Origin: Chelonobacter oris
GTDB taxonomy: Bacteria; Pseudomonadota; Gammaproteobacteria; Enterobacterales; Pasteurellaceae
Assembly: GCF_000772535.1 (NCBI RefSeq)
Contig: NZ_JSUM01000003.1
Location: forward strand, 310,001 to 374,000
Length of the DNA stretch: 64,000 nt
Direction: 5' to 3'
The notes below the pieces were generated by a model. It was not told the DNA's origin, did no database searches, and saw only the letters and a list, made by a program, of their open reading frames with translations. A program made the translations under genes and the position numbers. This document shows positions 9,577 through 18,288 of this stretch, in pieces (position 1 is the first letter of the stretch; each line of letters opens with the position of its first letter).

Positions 9577-10758
9577 TTAAAAGCGCATGCGCATCTGGCC
9601 GCTATTGCCGACGGATTCGCCCGCTTGCATTTCAGCGGAAATGACGTTGTCGCCCTCTTGCAAGCCTGACAACACTTGGGTGTTGATGTCGTCACTGATC
9701 CCGATTTCAATGTCACGGGTTTCCGCCGTGTTGTTTGCCGTCAATACCCGCACTTGATATCGGTTGCCGACTTTTTGAATCGCCATGGTCGGAATCGCCA
9801 ACGTGTTTTCCACATCGACAATTGTTATCGTATTTTGTGTGGTCATGCCGATTCGCAATTTTTCATCAGGATTATCGATCAGGATATTGGCATAGAAATA
9901 GACGGCGCTGCTGTCGCTGGCGGATTCGTTATATTCGTTATCGGTCAAGGTGGTCAGCGCCGGATCGATGGAAACGATTTCGGAATGGTACGCCTGATTC
10001 GGCTCGGCCAAGGTGGTAAACCGCACTTTCATGCCGGCGTTGACTTTGGTGATATCGCCTTCCGAGATTTCGGCTTTGATCAGCATTTTACTCAAATCGG
10101 CAATCTGTACGATAGTCGGTGTGGTTTGGTTGGCGTTCACGGTTTGTCCTTCGGATACCGGAATGGAAATAATCGTGCCGTCAATCGGGGCGACGATTTG
10201 GGTATAGTCCAAATTGGTTTGTGCCGTCGCAACCGAAATCTCGGCTTGTTTAATCGATGACTCCAATTGTGCGATGCCGGATTGCGCATTGGCAAGATTA
10301 ACGCGTGCCGTTTCAAGGCTGTCCTGAGTGGCGGATTTCTGCTTGTACAGGCGGTTAATCCGATCATAAGAAGACTGCATAGCGACAAGATTGGCTTTCG
10401 CCGCTGCCAATTGCGCCTGATAGGACGCTTGCTGTGAAAGTGCGGTACTCAACGCATTGTCCTGATTTTTGGAATCAATTTCGGCAATCAGATCCCCTTT
10501 TTTGACTTTTTGCCCCAGCTGTACATGAATCTTTGTCAATTGACCGGAGACTTGGGCGCCGACTTCCACGCGGTTATTGCTGCGCACCGTACCGGTGGCG
10601 ATAACGCTGGCGGAAAGTGCGGTGCGCTTAACACGCTCAGTCATGTAGGTGGTGTTGTCGTTATTATTGCTTTGGCTTTGCAGGTAATGGTAACCGCCAA
10701 AAAGAGTTGCCAGCACAAGAACGGCAATAACAACGGTTTTTCGTTTGTTCGGGTTCAT
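9577..10758 (-). CDS. macA: Periplasmic adaptor MacA of the MacAB efflux pump
   Basis: 393-aa membrane fusion protein. It has an N-terminal membrane anchor (TVVIAVLVLATLFGGYHYL), a split lipoyl domain (VEVGAQVSGQLTKIHV and later TQIVAPIDGTIISI), a coiled-coil hairpin between them (about residues 105-180), then beta-barrel and membrane-proximal domains. It links MacB to the outer-membrane channel and stimulates its ATPase. First gene of the operon macA-macB-OMF. Its upstream region carries a PmrA-like direct repeat, described separately. Confidence 0.94.
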   Translation of the reverse strand: MNPNKRKTVVIAVLVLATLFGGYHYLQSQSNNNDNTTYMTERVKRTALSASVIATGTVRSNNRVEVGAQVSGQLTKIHVQLGQKVKKGDLIAEIDSKNQDNALSTALSQQASYQAQLAAAKANLVAMQSSYDRINRLYKQKSATQDSLETARVNLANAQSGIAQLESSIKQAEISVATAQTNLDYTQIVAPIDGTIISIPVSEGQTVNANQTTPTIVQIADLSKMLIKAEISEGDITKVNAGMKVRFTTLAEPNQAYHSEIVSIDPALTTLTDNEYNESASDSSAVYFYANILIDNPDEKLRIGMTTQNTITIVDVENTLAIPTMAIQKVGNRYQVRVLTANNTAETRDIEIGISDDINTQVLSGLQEGDNVISAEMQAGESVGNSGQMRMRF

Positions 10759-10800
10759 AGTTTTTCGTCAGGTTAAATGGAATATTTGCCAAGTTTGCAC

Positions 10801-10833
10801 ACTATACCATTAAATTCTTAAGAATTGCTTAAT
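10801..10833 (-). promoter_or_regulatory. Probable macA control region: -10 and PmrA/QseB-like box
   Basis: On the minus strand TATAGT at 10806-10801 is a likely -10 for macA. Ten bases upstream of it, read on the plus strand, lies CTTAAG-N5-CTTAAT at 10817-10833. This fits the PmrA (BasR) box as I know it, two YTTAAK half-sites 11 bp apart, also used by the related regulator QseB/PreA. The first half is inside a perfect 14-bp palindrome, AATTCTTAAGAATT (10813-10826). Orientation is the reverse of macA transcription, so its role is uncertain. Confidence 0.45.
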
Positions 10834-10868
10834 CCGGTTTAATCCGCGACGCAGGCAGACAAGCGGTT

Positions 10869-10895
10869 TTGTTCTGTCGGCAAACAGTGTAGAAT
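10869..10895 (+). promoter_or_regulatory. Possible glnS promoter
   Basis: TTGTTC (10869-10874) and TAGAAT (10890-10895) are separated by a short 15-nt spacer, about 47 bp ahead of the glnS start. The match is moderate. Confidence 0.4.
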
Positions 10896-10941
10896 AGACA
10901 AATTTCTTATAACAAATAGAACACATTATTTGAGGAGTGCT

Positions 10942-12624
10942 ATGAGCGAGCCTGAAGTTTCTGCGCTGAATGAAGCAGAACACCGTCCGTCCAATTTTAT
11001 CCGCCATATTATCGATGAAGATTTGGCGCAGGGAAAGATCACCGGCGTTTATACCCGTTTTCCGCCGGAGCCGAACGGCTATCTGCATATCGGCCATGCG
11101 AAATCAATCTGCCTGAATTTCGGGATTGCCAGAGATTATCAGGGATTATGCAATCTGCGTTTTGACGATACGAATCCGGTAAAAGAAGATGTGGAATATG
11201 TGGATTCGATCAAGCAAGATGTAGAATGGCTAGGGTTTAAATGGCAAGGGGAAGTACGTTACGCCTCCGATTATTTTGATCAGCTTTACGGCTATGCCGT
11301 CGAACTGATCAACAAGGGCTTGGCGTATGTGGACGAATTATCGCCGGAGGAGATCCGTGAATATCGCGGCACGTTAACCGAAGCCGGCAAAAACAGCCCG
11401 TACCGTGAACGCAGTGTGGAAGAGAATTTGGCGCTGTTTGAAAAAATGCGCCAAGGGGAATTTGCCGAGGGCAAAGCCTGCCTGCGGGCCAAAATCGATA
11501 TGGCGTCGCCGTTTATGGTGATGCGTGATCCGGTGCTGTATCGGATCAAATTTGCCCATCACCACCAAACGGCCGATAAATGGTGTATCTATCCGATGTA
11601 CGATTTTACCCACTGTATTTCCGATGCGATTGAGCGTATTACGCATTCGTTATGCACGTTGGAGTTTCAAGACAACCGTCGCTTGTATGACTGGGTGTTG
11701 GAAAATATTTCGATTGAACGTCCGTTACCGCATCAGTATGAGTTTTCCCGTTTGAATCTGGAAGGGACGTTGACATCGAAACGCAAATTATTACAACTGG
11801 TTACGTCCAAAATCGTCGACGGTTGGAATGACCCGCGTATGCCGACGGTTTCCGGCTTGCGTCGTCGCGGTTATACCCCGGCGGCATTGCGTGAATTTTG
11901 CGATCGTATCGGTGTGACCAAACAGGAGAATATGGTCGAATTCAGCGCATTGGAAGCTTGTATCCGTGACGATTTGAATACCAATGCGCCGCGGGCGATG
12001 GCGGTCCTCGATCCGCTAAAAGTCGTGATTGAAAATTATACCGCAGACGAAGAATGGCTGACCGCCGCTAATCACCCGAACCGTCCTGAATTGGGCGAGC
12101 GTCAATTGCCGTTCGGACGTGAAATTTACATCGATCGGGCGGATTTCCGTGAAGAAGCGAATAAAAAATATAAACGTCTGGTCTTGGGCAAAGAAGTGCG
12201 GTTGCGCAATGCTTATGTGATCAAGGCGGAGCGGGTGGAAAAAGATGCCGACGGCAATATCACCACCCTGTATTGCAGCTATGATCCGCAAACACTGGGC
12301 AAAAACCCGAGTGACGGGCGCAAAGTCAAAGGCGTGATCCATTGGGTTTCGGCAACAAACAATAAAACGGCGGAGTTCCGTTTGTATGATCGTTTGTTTA
12401 CCGTGGCGAATCCGGGGGCGGAGGAAGATATCCTGTCGGTGCTGAATCCGAACTCGCTGAAAGTGGTGTACGGCGTCGTTGAAACCAATTTGGCGAATGC
12501 CGAAGCGGAACACGCTTATCAGTTTGAACGTGAAGGTTATTTCTGTGCCGACAGCAGTGATTCGACGGCGGAAAAGTTAGTATTCAATTTGACCGTCAGT
12601 TTGAAAGAGAGCAGTGGTTTTTAA
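10942..12624 (+). CDS. glnS: Glutamine--tRNA ligase
   Basis: Charges tRNA-Gln with glutamine. The class I signature appears as [16 protein letters not shown] near residue 40 and the second motif as [11 protein letters not shown] (the KMSKS equivalent). The C-terminal anticodon-binding beta-barrels are complete; the length of 560 aa is close to E. coli GlnRS (554). ATG 10942 follows TGAGGAG with good spacing; the TTG at 10930 lies within that Shine-Dalgarno. Monocistronic by its own terminator. Confidence 0.97.
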   Translation: MSEPEVSALNEAEHRPSNFIRHIIDEDLAQGKITGVYTRFPPEPNGYLHIGHAKSICLNFGIARDYQGLCNLRFDDTNPVKEDVEYVDSIKQDVEWLGFKWQGEVRYASDYFDQLYGYAVELINKGLAYVDELSPEEIREYRGTLTEAGKNSPYRERSVEENLALFEKMRQGEFAEGKACLRAKIDMASPFMVMRDPVLYRIKFAHHHQTADKWCIYPMYDFTHCISDAIERITHSLCTLEFQDNRRLYDWVLENISIERPLPHQYEFSRLNLEGTLTSKRKLLQLVTSKIVDGWNDPRMPTVSGLRRRGYTPAALREFCDRIGVTKQENMVEFSALEACIRDDLNTNAPRAMAVLDPLKVVIENYTADEEWLTAANHPNRPELGERQLPFGREIYIDRADFREEANKKYKRLVLGKEVRLRNAYVIKAERVEKDADGNITTLYCSYDPQTLGKNPSDGRKVKGVIHWVSATNNKTAEFRLYDRLFTVANPGAEEDILSVLNPNSLKVVYGVVETNLANAEAEHAYQFEREGYFCADSSDSTAEKLVFNLTVSLKESSGF

Positions 12625-12648
12625 TTAACCGACGGCGTAACATAAAAT

Positions 12649-12679
12649 CAGGCATAGTTTATTATGCCTGTTTTTATTT
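12649..12679 (+). terminator. Rho-independent terminator of glnS
   Basis: CAGGCATA (12649-12656) pairs with TATGCCTG (12663-12670), followed by TTTTT. Only about 10 nt separate the T-run from the ycgN start codon. Confidence 0.85.
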
Positions 12680-12689
12680 GAGAGAGCAG

Positions 12690-13124
12690 ATGAAAGAGCG
12701 GTTTTGGCAGACAAAATCTCTACTGGAGATGAACGAACAGGAGTGGGAAGCGCTGTGTGACGGCTGCGGATTATGCTGCTATCGCAAAATTCTCGATGGT
12801 TACGGCAAGCACGAGCGGATTTATTTCACCGACATTGCCTGCAATCAATTGGATTTGAAAAACGGTAAATGCCGAAACTATCCGCAACGGTTTGAGCTGG
12901 AAGAAGATTGCACTAAACTGACCAAGCAAAACCTGCCTGATTTCGGCTGGCTGCCGAAAACTTGCGCCTACCGTCTGCTTTACGAAAATAAACCGTTATT
13001 CGACTGGCACCCGCTGATTTCGGGTAATCCCGAATCGGTGAAACTCGCCGGTGTACCAATCCAAAACGGCATTCATGAAAAAGATGTGATTGACTGGTTT
13101 GATCATGTGATCGAAGAGTTGTAG
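12690..13124 (+). CDS. ycgN: YcgN-family cysteine-cluster protein (UPF0260)
   Basis: 144-aa cytoplasmic protein of the YcgN/YkgJ family, whose function is not established. The N-terminal part holds the dense cluster CDGCGLCCYRK, with further Cys near residues 55, 60, 73 and 94, a pattern expected to bind a metal or Fe-S centre. ATG 12690 is preceded by AGAGAG, and the first residues MKERFWQTKSLLEM resemble E. coli YcgN. The glnS terminator fills the upstream region, so it either depends on read-through or has a weak promoter I could not recognise. Confidence 0.88.
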   Translation: MKERFWQTKSLLEMNEQEWEALCDGCGLCCYRKILDGYGKHERIYFTDIACNQLDLKNGKCRNYPQRFELEEDCTKLTKQNLPDFGWLPKTCAYRLLYENKPLFDWHPLISGNPESVKLAGVPIQNGIHEKDVIDWFDHVIEEL

Positions 13125-13141
13125 GTTGTGTTTTGCAATTA

Positions 13142-13177
13142 AAAAACCCGATTATACTATTGAATAATCGGGTTTTT
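13142..13177. terminator. Bidirectional terminator between ycgN and tcyP
   Basis: A 13-bp stem: AAAAACCCGATTA (13142-13154) with TAATCGGGTTTTT (13165-13177). A- and T-rich outer arms allow use by both convergent genes. A USS follows at about 13184. Confidence 0.9.
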
Positions 13178-13196
13178 CTGTTGAAAGTGCGGTTTT

Positions 13197-14564
13197 TTAT
13201 TCTGCTTTGTTATTTGCCAATAATGCTAAATCGCTCTGTTTCAACCATTTACTGCTTAATGTGCCTGCCGTCATTGCACCATTGACGTTAAGTGCGGTTC
13301 TGCCCATATCAATCAACGGTTCGATAGAAATCAGCAAACCGACCAATGTCAGCGGTAATCCCATCGTGGAAAGCACGACAATCGCGGCAAAGGTTGCGCC
13401 GCCGCCGACACCGGCAATCCCGAATGAGGAAATGGTAACGATGGCGACTAACGAAAGGATAAAGTGCGGTGCCAACGGATCGATACCCACCGACGGTGCA
13501 ACCATAAATGCTAACATCGCAGGATAAATACCGGCGCAGCCGTTTTGCCCGATAGTCGCCCCGAATGTCGCCGAGAAATTGGCGATAGTGCCGGCATTTC
13601 CCAGTTTATTGGTTTGGGTCTCGATATTTAACGGAATGGTTGCCGCACTGGAGCGGGAAGTAAAGGCAAACAGTAAGGTCGGCAACACTTTTTTATAGTA
13701 AGCGATCGGATTGATGCCGCTGAATGCCAACAAAACCCCGTGTACGATAAACATTACACCGATAGCCAGATAAGAGGCGATGATAAAATTCAGCAGATTG
13801 AGAATATCCGCCCAACTGGAGGTGGCGGCCATACGGGTCATCAACGCCAAAATACCGTAAGGTGTTAAACTGATGATAATCCGCACCAAGCTCATCACCA
13901 ATTTGTTCAGGCTGTCGATTCCTTGCGTGATACGTTCCGCCGTATCGCTGTTTTCTTTACGCAAACGCAAGGTTGCAATACCCAAGAAAGCGGCAAAAAT
14001 TACGGTGCTGATAATGGACGTTGGATTGGCACCGCTTAATTCTGCAAACGGATTACGCGGAATAAACGATAACAGCATAGCCGGAATGGTTAAATCGGCA
14101 ACTTGATCGACCCGCCCCAAGACACGTTCCTGCGCAGCGATTTCACGCGCGCCGGCGATTAAGCCGTCGGCATTCAGATTGAACAGCGCACTGAAACCGA
14201 TACCGACTAAGGCCGCGATGGCGGTGGTGAACAGTAATACCGACAGGATACTGACGCTGATCTTGCCTAAACCGCCGGCGTCATGCAACTTACTGATTGC
14301 CGACAAAATGGAAACAAAAACCAACGGCATGACAATCATATGCAACAGACGCACATAACCGCCGCCAATCAGATTAATCCAGTCAAGACTAGCGACCGCA
14401 CTTTGCTCGCTATACAGATTTTGCAGCGCAATACCGAATCCAACGCCGAGCACCAACGCCAGCAGCACGGTGACGGCCAACGAATTACCTTGTTTTTTAA
14501 AGCGGTATAGCACAAATAATAAAACGAAAAAAACTGCCAGATTCAGCAGCAGGGCGAATGACAT
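13197..14564 (-). CDS. tcyP: L-cystine/cation symporter TcyP
   Basis: 455-aa inner-membrane transporter of the dicarboxylate/amino acid:cation symporter (DAACS) family. Hydrophobic segments run the whole length; the re-entrant and substrate motifs SRSSAATIPLN and NFSATFGATIGQNGCAG match the family. Overall sequence is that of YdjN/TcyP (H. influenzae HI1154 type), which takes up L-cystine, rather than the glutamate carriers GltP or SstT. Monocistronic. The 225 bp between its start and the tRNA gene probably carry its promoter, which I could not pinpoint. Confidence 0.88.
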   Translation of the reverse strand: MSFALLLNLAVFFVLLFVLYRFKKQGNSLAVTVLLALVLGVGFGIALQNLYSEQSAVASLDWINLIGGGYVRLLHMIVMPLVFVSILSAISKLHDAGGLGKISVSILSVLLFTTAIAALVGIGFSALFNLNADGLIAGAREIAAQERVLGRVDQVADLTIPAMLLSFIPRNPFAELSGANPTSIISTVIFAAFLGIATLRLRKENSDTAERITQGIDSLNKLVMSLVRIIISLTPYGILALMTRMAATSSWADILNLLNFIIASYLAIGVMFIVHGVLLAFSGINPIAYYKKVLPTLLFAFTSRSSAATIPLNIETQTNKLGNAGTIANFSATFGATIGQNGCAGIYPAMLAFMVAPSVGIDPLAPHFILSLVAIVTISSFGIAGVGGGATFAAIVVLSTMGLPLTLVGLLISIEPLIDMGRTALNVNGAMTAGTLSSKWLKQSDLALLANNKAE

Positions 14565-14744
14565 AATGAACTCCGTTCAGAGTAGGTAATCAAGGCCGTT
14601 AGCATAACGTGTTATGTCGAAAAGACAAATCAAAATAAGCGATAAATTATTCCGTAAGAGTATAATAAATGCCGAGTAAAAAGGTTATTTTATTGGCAGT
14701 TTGTCTAAAAAAATAACAATCGGATTCCGAGAGTAAAAAAGTAC

Positions 14745-14773
14745 TTGTTCCTTAACCGGAAAATCGCTATTAT
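14745..14773 (+). promoter_or_regulatory. Promoter of the tRNA-Val gene
   Basis: TTGTTC (14745-14750), a 17-nt spacer and TATTAT (14768-14773), followed by a GC-rich discriminator (AGCGCC). The discriminator is typical of stringently controlled stable-RNA promoters. Transcription should begin near 14780, ten bases ahead of the mature tRNA. Confidence 0.75.
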
Positions 14774-14789
14774 AGCGCCACTTCAAAAT

Positions 14790-14866
14790 GCGACCGTAGC
14801 TCAGTTGGTTAGAGCACCACCTTGACATGGTGGGGGTCAGTGGTTCGAGTCCACCCGGTCGCACCA
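14790..14866 (+). tRNA. tRNA-Val (anticodon GAC)
   Basis: 77-nt tRNA. The acceptor stem is GCGACCG with CGGTCGC; the D-arm is GCTCAGTTGGTTAGAGC. The anticodon stem CCACC/GGTGG encloses TTGACAT, giving anticodon GAC. The T-arm is GTGG-TTCGAGT-CCAC. The discriminator A and an encoded CCA end the gene. It is a near copy of the E. coli valV/valW tRNA in the anticodon arm. No second tRNA accompanies it and no obvious terminator follows. Confidence 0.97.
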
Positions 14867-15168
14867 TCTTATTTCATTTCAAAAACTCATTCTAAATCTC
14901 GCAGTTTATATTAATGCCGAATACTTACGATCACGGTTAATATTTGGTGTACTTGCTTAAAACTGAATATTTTTAATATTGCCTGGGTATTCGGGTTGAT
15001 TATTTACTGAAAAATACACTTGCTCTATTATTCCATTGATTTATATGCACTTGTGTTGTTTTCTCAATTTGAGAAACGCGCTAGAATGACCCTAAATAAT
15101 AAGCTTTTGATTAAAATAGAAATTTTAATATTCTGTCATTATAGTGATAAAATAATAAGGTAAATCAT
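14867..15168. other. AT-rich gap after the tRNA with a 17-bp palindrome
   Basis: 302 bp without a gene. It is AT-rich and lacks a USS. The only structure I see is a perfect palindrome, TTTCTCAA-T-TTGAGAAA, at 15060-15076, just ahead of a possible -10 TAGAAT (15082-15087). This would suit an operator for the downstream methyltransferase gene. Confidence 0.55.
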
Positions 15169-15834
15169 ATGTCTTTAGACACAAAAAACGGCATTAAAGT
15201 TTATACCCCGCTTTCACTTAAATTATATGATTGGTGGGTGCTTAATTTATCCAATCGATATGCTTGGCGCTGTCATACTCAAAAATATCTTTTGCCGCAC
15301 TTCAGCAACAATATCGGCGAAAATCATTTGGATATCGGCGTGGGAACCGGTTTTTATCCGAAGAAAGCGGCTGATCGGATTCGGCAGATTTCTTTTGCCG
15401 ATTTGAATCGCCATAGTTTGAGTTATGCCAAAAAATGTTTAGAGCCGCATAAGATGAGAGATTGTATTCAACAAGATATTTTCAAGCCGTTTCCGCAACG
15501 TATGGAAAACCATTTTGATTCGATTTCCCTTTTTTATGTCTTGCATTGTTTACCCGGCACGATGACGGACAAAAAAGCGGCGATTGGCAATATTGTGCCG
15601 ATATTGAAAAATGACGGAGTACTATACGGTGCGACTATTCTTGGCAATGGGGTTACACATAATGCTTTTGGCAGTAAGTTGATGAAAATCTATAATAAAA
15701 AAGGGATTTTTAATAATTATCATGACACGATGGACGGCTTGGAAAGCGTGTTGGCCTCTTTTTTTGAACAGGTAGAGATTCGGCTTGAGGGGGCTGTGGC
15801 GATATTTCGTGCGCGAGGTAAAAAAATCGGGTAA
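15169..15834 (+). CDS. Class I SAM-dependent methyltransferase, unknown substrate
   Basis: 221-aa soluble protein. The SAM-binding motif I is HLDIGVGTGFY (residues 53-63); an acidic residue for the ribose (SFADLNRHS) and a post-motif region (SISLFYVLHCLPG) follow, giving a Rossmann-fold methyltransferase of the Methyltransf_11/25 type. I do not recognise a named orthologue and cannot say whether it acts on a small molecule or something larger. ATG 15169 is preceded by AATAAGG. It stands alone between the tRNA and an OmpW gene, flanked by AT-rich DNA, and contains no USS; this hints at later acquisition. Confidence 0.8.
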   Translation: MSLDTKNGIKVYTPLSLKLYDWWVLNLSNRYAWRCHTQKYLLPHFSNNIGENHLDIGVGTGFYPKKAADRIRQISFADLNRHSLSYAKKCLEPHKMRDCIQQDIFKPFPQRMENHFDSISLFYVLHCLPGTMTDKKAAIGNIVPILKNDGVLYGATILGNGVTHNAFGSKLMKIYNKKGIFNNYHDTMDGLESVLASFFEQVEIRLEGAVAIFRARGKKIG

Positions 15835-15855
15835 CAGTACTCATCGGTATGATAA

Positions 15856-15879
15856 GCCACGCAGTAGCGTGGTTTTTTT
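15856..15879 (+). terminator. Terminator of the methyltransferase gene
   Basis: CCACGC (15857-15862) pairs with GCGTGG (15867-15872) around AGTA, followed by seven T. Confidence 0.85.
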
Positions 15880-16120
15880 CGGTCAAGCAAGGTTTGTTTA
15901 AAAAATAATCATTGATTTGCAATTTGGTATCAGGATCAAAAAACAAAAATAAGGAAATTTGGTAAAAAATAAACGGATCAATATTTTATTTTTATTAAAA
16001 AATTCAAATTTGATTTATGTCATTTTTGATCTACTTAATTAGAGGTATATTGAAGCGGCTGCTAGCGCAGGGTAGCAGTTGAATATCTGTGATTGATTCA
16101 TGATTTAAGAGGAAACCAAT
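15880..16120 (+). promoter_or_regulatory. ompW upstream region with leader hairpin
   Basis: About 240 bp, very AT-rich. TATATT at 16046-16051 may be the -10. In the leader GGCTGCTA (about 16057-16064) can pair with TAGCAGTT (16073-16080), including two G-T pairs. I looked for an FNR site, since E. coli ompW is FNR-controlled, but the nearest TTGAT half-site (about 16011) has no proper partner. Confidence 0.35.
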
Positions 16121-16753
16121 ATGAAAAAAGCAACGTTAGCATTTGCACTGGCGGCCGCACTTGGCTGTGGTTCGGCTTTGGCACATGAGGCAGGCAGTGT
16201 TATTGTTCGCGGCGGTCCGATTTTGGTCGTGCCGGACGCATCGACTAAAAATCATGCGGGCAATGCGATGCAATATGATTTTGATGTGAACAGTAATGCC
16301 CAATTGGGTTTAACCGGCACGTATATGATCACTGATAATTTAGGGGTCGAGCTGTTGGCTGCAACACCGTTCAGTCATGAATTGTCATTGCCGGGCGTCG
16401 GTAAAGTCGGTAAAACCAAACAGTTGCCGCCGAGTTTATATTTGCAATATTATTTTTTGGATAAGGACGCTAAAGCACGCCCTTATTTAGGCGCCGGTGT
16501 CAATTACACCACTTTCTTCAGTGAAAAATCCACTTTTGCAGCCGTAACCGATTTGAAATTGAAAGATTCATGGGGCGTTGCGGTGAATGCCGGGGTTGAT
16601 ATTGGTTTAACCGATAACTTATTTTTAAATACCTCGGTTTGGTATGCAAAAATCAAAACTAAAGCCACATTTAAATTGGGCGGACAAGAGCAAAGAGCCG
16701 ATGTTACCTTGGATCCGATGGTTTACTTCATTGGTTTAGGCTATCGATTCTAA
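16121..16753 (+). CDS. ompW: OmpW-family outer-membrane beta-barrel protein
   Basis: 210-aa outer-membrane protein. Signal peptide MKKATLAFALAAALGCGSALA is cleaved before about HEAG. The mature part shows alternating beta-strand character, the OmpW hallmarks LGVELLAATPF and LPPSLYLQYYF, and a C-terminal Phe (YFIGLGYRF) for BAM recognition. OmpW forms an eight-stranded barrel with a hydrophobic channel; relatives are linked to osmotic and oxidative stress and to small hydrophobic compounds. Monocistronic. Confidence 0.93.
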   Translation: MKKATLAFALAAALGCGSALAHEAGSVIVRGGPILVVPDASTKNHAGNAMQYDFDVNSNAQLGLTGTYMITDNLGVELLAATPFSHELSLPGVGKVGKTKQLPPSLYLQYYFLDKDAKARPYLGAGVNYTTFFSEKSTFAAVTDLKLKDSWGVAVNAGVDIGLTDNLFLNTSVWYAKIKTKATFKLGGQEQRADVTLDPMVYFIGLGYRF

Positions 16754-16778
16754 ATTTGCGGATACCGCACTTTTAAAG

Positions 16779-16817
16779 TACAGGTTTTGCTCACATTGGG
16801 CAAAACCTGTATTTTTT
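16779..16817 (+). terminator. Rho-independent terminator of ompW
   Basis: TACAGGTTTTGC (16779-16790) pairs perfectly with GCAAAACCTGTA (16800-16811), followed by TTTTTT. The T-run touches the stop codon of the convergent pdxT gene. Confidence 0.9.
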
Positions 16818-17400
16818 ATGGTAACATTTCGAGAAATAACCTCATGATGCGATCATCTTGGCTCAATTCGGGGTGAAATGAACAAGCCAGTAGATTATGC
16901 TGACGGGCAAGCACAATATTGCCGTCAATTTCCGCCAGACACGCTACTTTATCGGACAGCAGGCGGCGGATATAAGGCGCACGAATAAAAATAGCCGGAA
17001 ACGGAGTTGATAAACCGTGTATGTTCAGCGCGGTTTGAAAACTGTCCACCTGCCGTCCGAACGCATTGCGTTCTACCTGAATATCCATTAATCCCAAGTG
17101 CGGTTTTTCGCCGCCATAAATGTTTTTTGCCAATAAGATCATGCCGGCGCAAGTGCCGAAGAGCGGTTTGCCTGAGGCGGCAAACTGTTGTATGGCATCA
17201 ATAAATCCATATTCGCGCATCAGTTTGCCGATGGCGGTGCTTTCACCGCCGGGCAAAATCAGGGCATCGAGCAGCGCCAATTGTTCAGTCTTTTTCACGG
17301 CAAGTGCGGTTACACCCAAGCGGCTCAGTTGATCAAGATGTTCGCCGACCGCACCTTGTAATGCCAATACGCCGACAGTGGCGGCGGAGTAGTCTTGCAT
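16816..17400 (-). CDS. pdxT: Pyridoxal 5'-phosphate synthase glutaminase subunit PdxT
   Basis: 194-aa class I glutamine amidotransferase that supplies ammonia to PdxS. The nucleophile is Cys84 in FGTCAGM; the His and Glu of the triad are in SFHPELS near the C-terminus. The family motif LPGGESTAIG is also present. Its start immediately follows the pdxS stop (no gap), so the subunits are translationally coupled. E. coli lacks this DXP-independent route, while Haemophilus and relatives carry it. Confidence 0.96.
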   Translation of the reverse strand: MQDYSAATVGVLALQGAVGEHLDQLSRLGVTALAVKKTEQLALLDALILPGGESTAIGKLMREYGFIDAIQQFAASGKPLFGTCAGMILLAKNIYGGEKPHLGLMDIQVERNAFGRQVDSFQTALNIHGLSTPFPAIFIRAPYIRRLLSDKVACLAEIDGNIVLARQHNLLACSFHPELSQDDRIMRLFLEMLP

Positions 17401-18288
17401 TTACCAACCTCGCTCCTGCATTCGATCTTCGGCACTCAATTTGGCAATATCCAGCCCTTTCATGGCGTCACCTAATTCTTCGGATAAGCGGGCGATCAAA
17501 TCATAATCTTGATAATGGGTGGTTGCCTGCACAATCGCACGGGCAAATTTTTCCGGATTATCCGATTTGAAAATACCGGAACCGACAAAGACACCGTCAG
17601 CCCCCAACGTCATCATCAATGCGGCATCAGCCGGGGTGGCAACACCACCGGCAGCGAAATTGACTACCGGCAGTTTACCGGCTTGTTTTAGTTGTAACAG
17701 CAACTCAAAAGGGGCGCCGAGCAATTTGGATTCGGTCATCAGTTCATCGTCGTTCATGGCAACGACTTTTCTGACCTGCGCATTGACTTTGCGCATATGA
17801 CGAACGGCTTCGACGATATTGCCGGTGCCGGGTTCGCCTTTGGTGCGCAGCATTGCCGCACCTTCGCCGATACGGCGCAGCGCTTCACCCAAATCACGGC
17901 AACCACAAACGAACGGCACGGTATAATCACGCTTCAACAGGTGAAATTCTTCATCTGCCGGTGTCAATACTTCGCTTTCATCAATATAATCCACACCCAT
18001 CGCTTCTAAGATACGAGCCTCGGCGATATGTCCGATTCGGGCTTTCGCCATCACAGGAATCGATACGGCATTCATCACGGCTTTCACAATTTTCGGATTT
18101 GCCATACGGGCAACGCCGCCGGCCGCCCGAATATCGGACGGGACTCGTTCCAACGCCATGACGGCGACAGCACCGGCCGCTTCGGCAATGCGGGCTTGTT
18201 CTGCGTTGACGACGTCCATAATCACACCGCCTTTTTGCATTTTCGCCATGCCGCGTTTGACCGTGTCGTTACCTCGAATTTTATCCAT
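17401..18288 (-). CDS. pdxS: Pyridoxal 5'-phosphate synthase subunit PdxS
   Basis: 295-aa TIM-barrel synthase that builds PLP from ribose 5-phosphate, glyceraldehyde 3-phosphate and ammonia. The sequence is the highly conserved PdxS type: [33 protein letters not shown] with the catalytic Lys earlier in MAKARIGH, and the phosphate site [13 protein letters not shown]. First gene of pdxS-pdxT, divergent from the regulator pdxR across 117 bp. Confidence 0.97.
   Translation of the reverse strand: MDKIRGNDTVKRGMAKMQKGGVIMDVVNAEQARIAEAAGAVAVMALERVPSDIRAAGGVARMANPKIVKAVMNAVSIPVMAKARIGHIAEARILEAMGVDYIDESEVLTPADEEFHLLKRDYTVPFVCGCRDLGEALRRIGEGAAMLRTKGEPGTGNIVEAVRHMRKVNAQVRKVVAMNDDELMTESKLLGAPFELLLQLKQAGKLPVVNFAAGGVATPADAALMMTLGADGVFVGSGIFKSDNPEKFARAIVQATTHYQDYDLIARLSEELGDAMKGLDIAKLSAEDRMQERGW

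Noticed and set aside
9676..10260. 194-codon ORF opposite macA
   Set aside because: Shadow of macA; no motif and unlikely composition.
16010..16030. FNR box upstream of ompW
   Set aside because: Only one TTGAT half-site is present; the partner does not fit ATCAA at the right spacing.
14790..16120. tRNA-Val as attachment site of an integrated element
   Set aside because: No second copy of the tRNA 3' end, integrase or phage gene is visible; only base composition hints at transfer.
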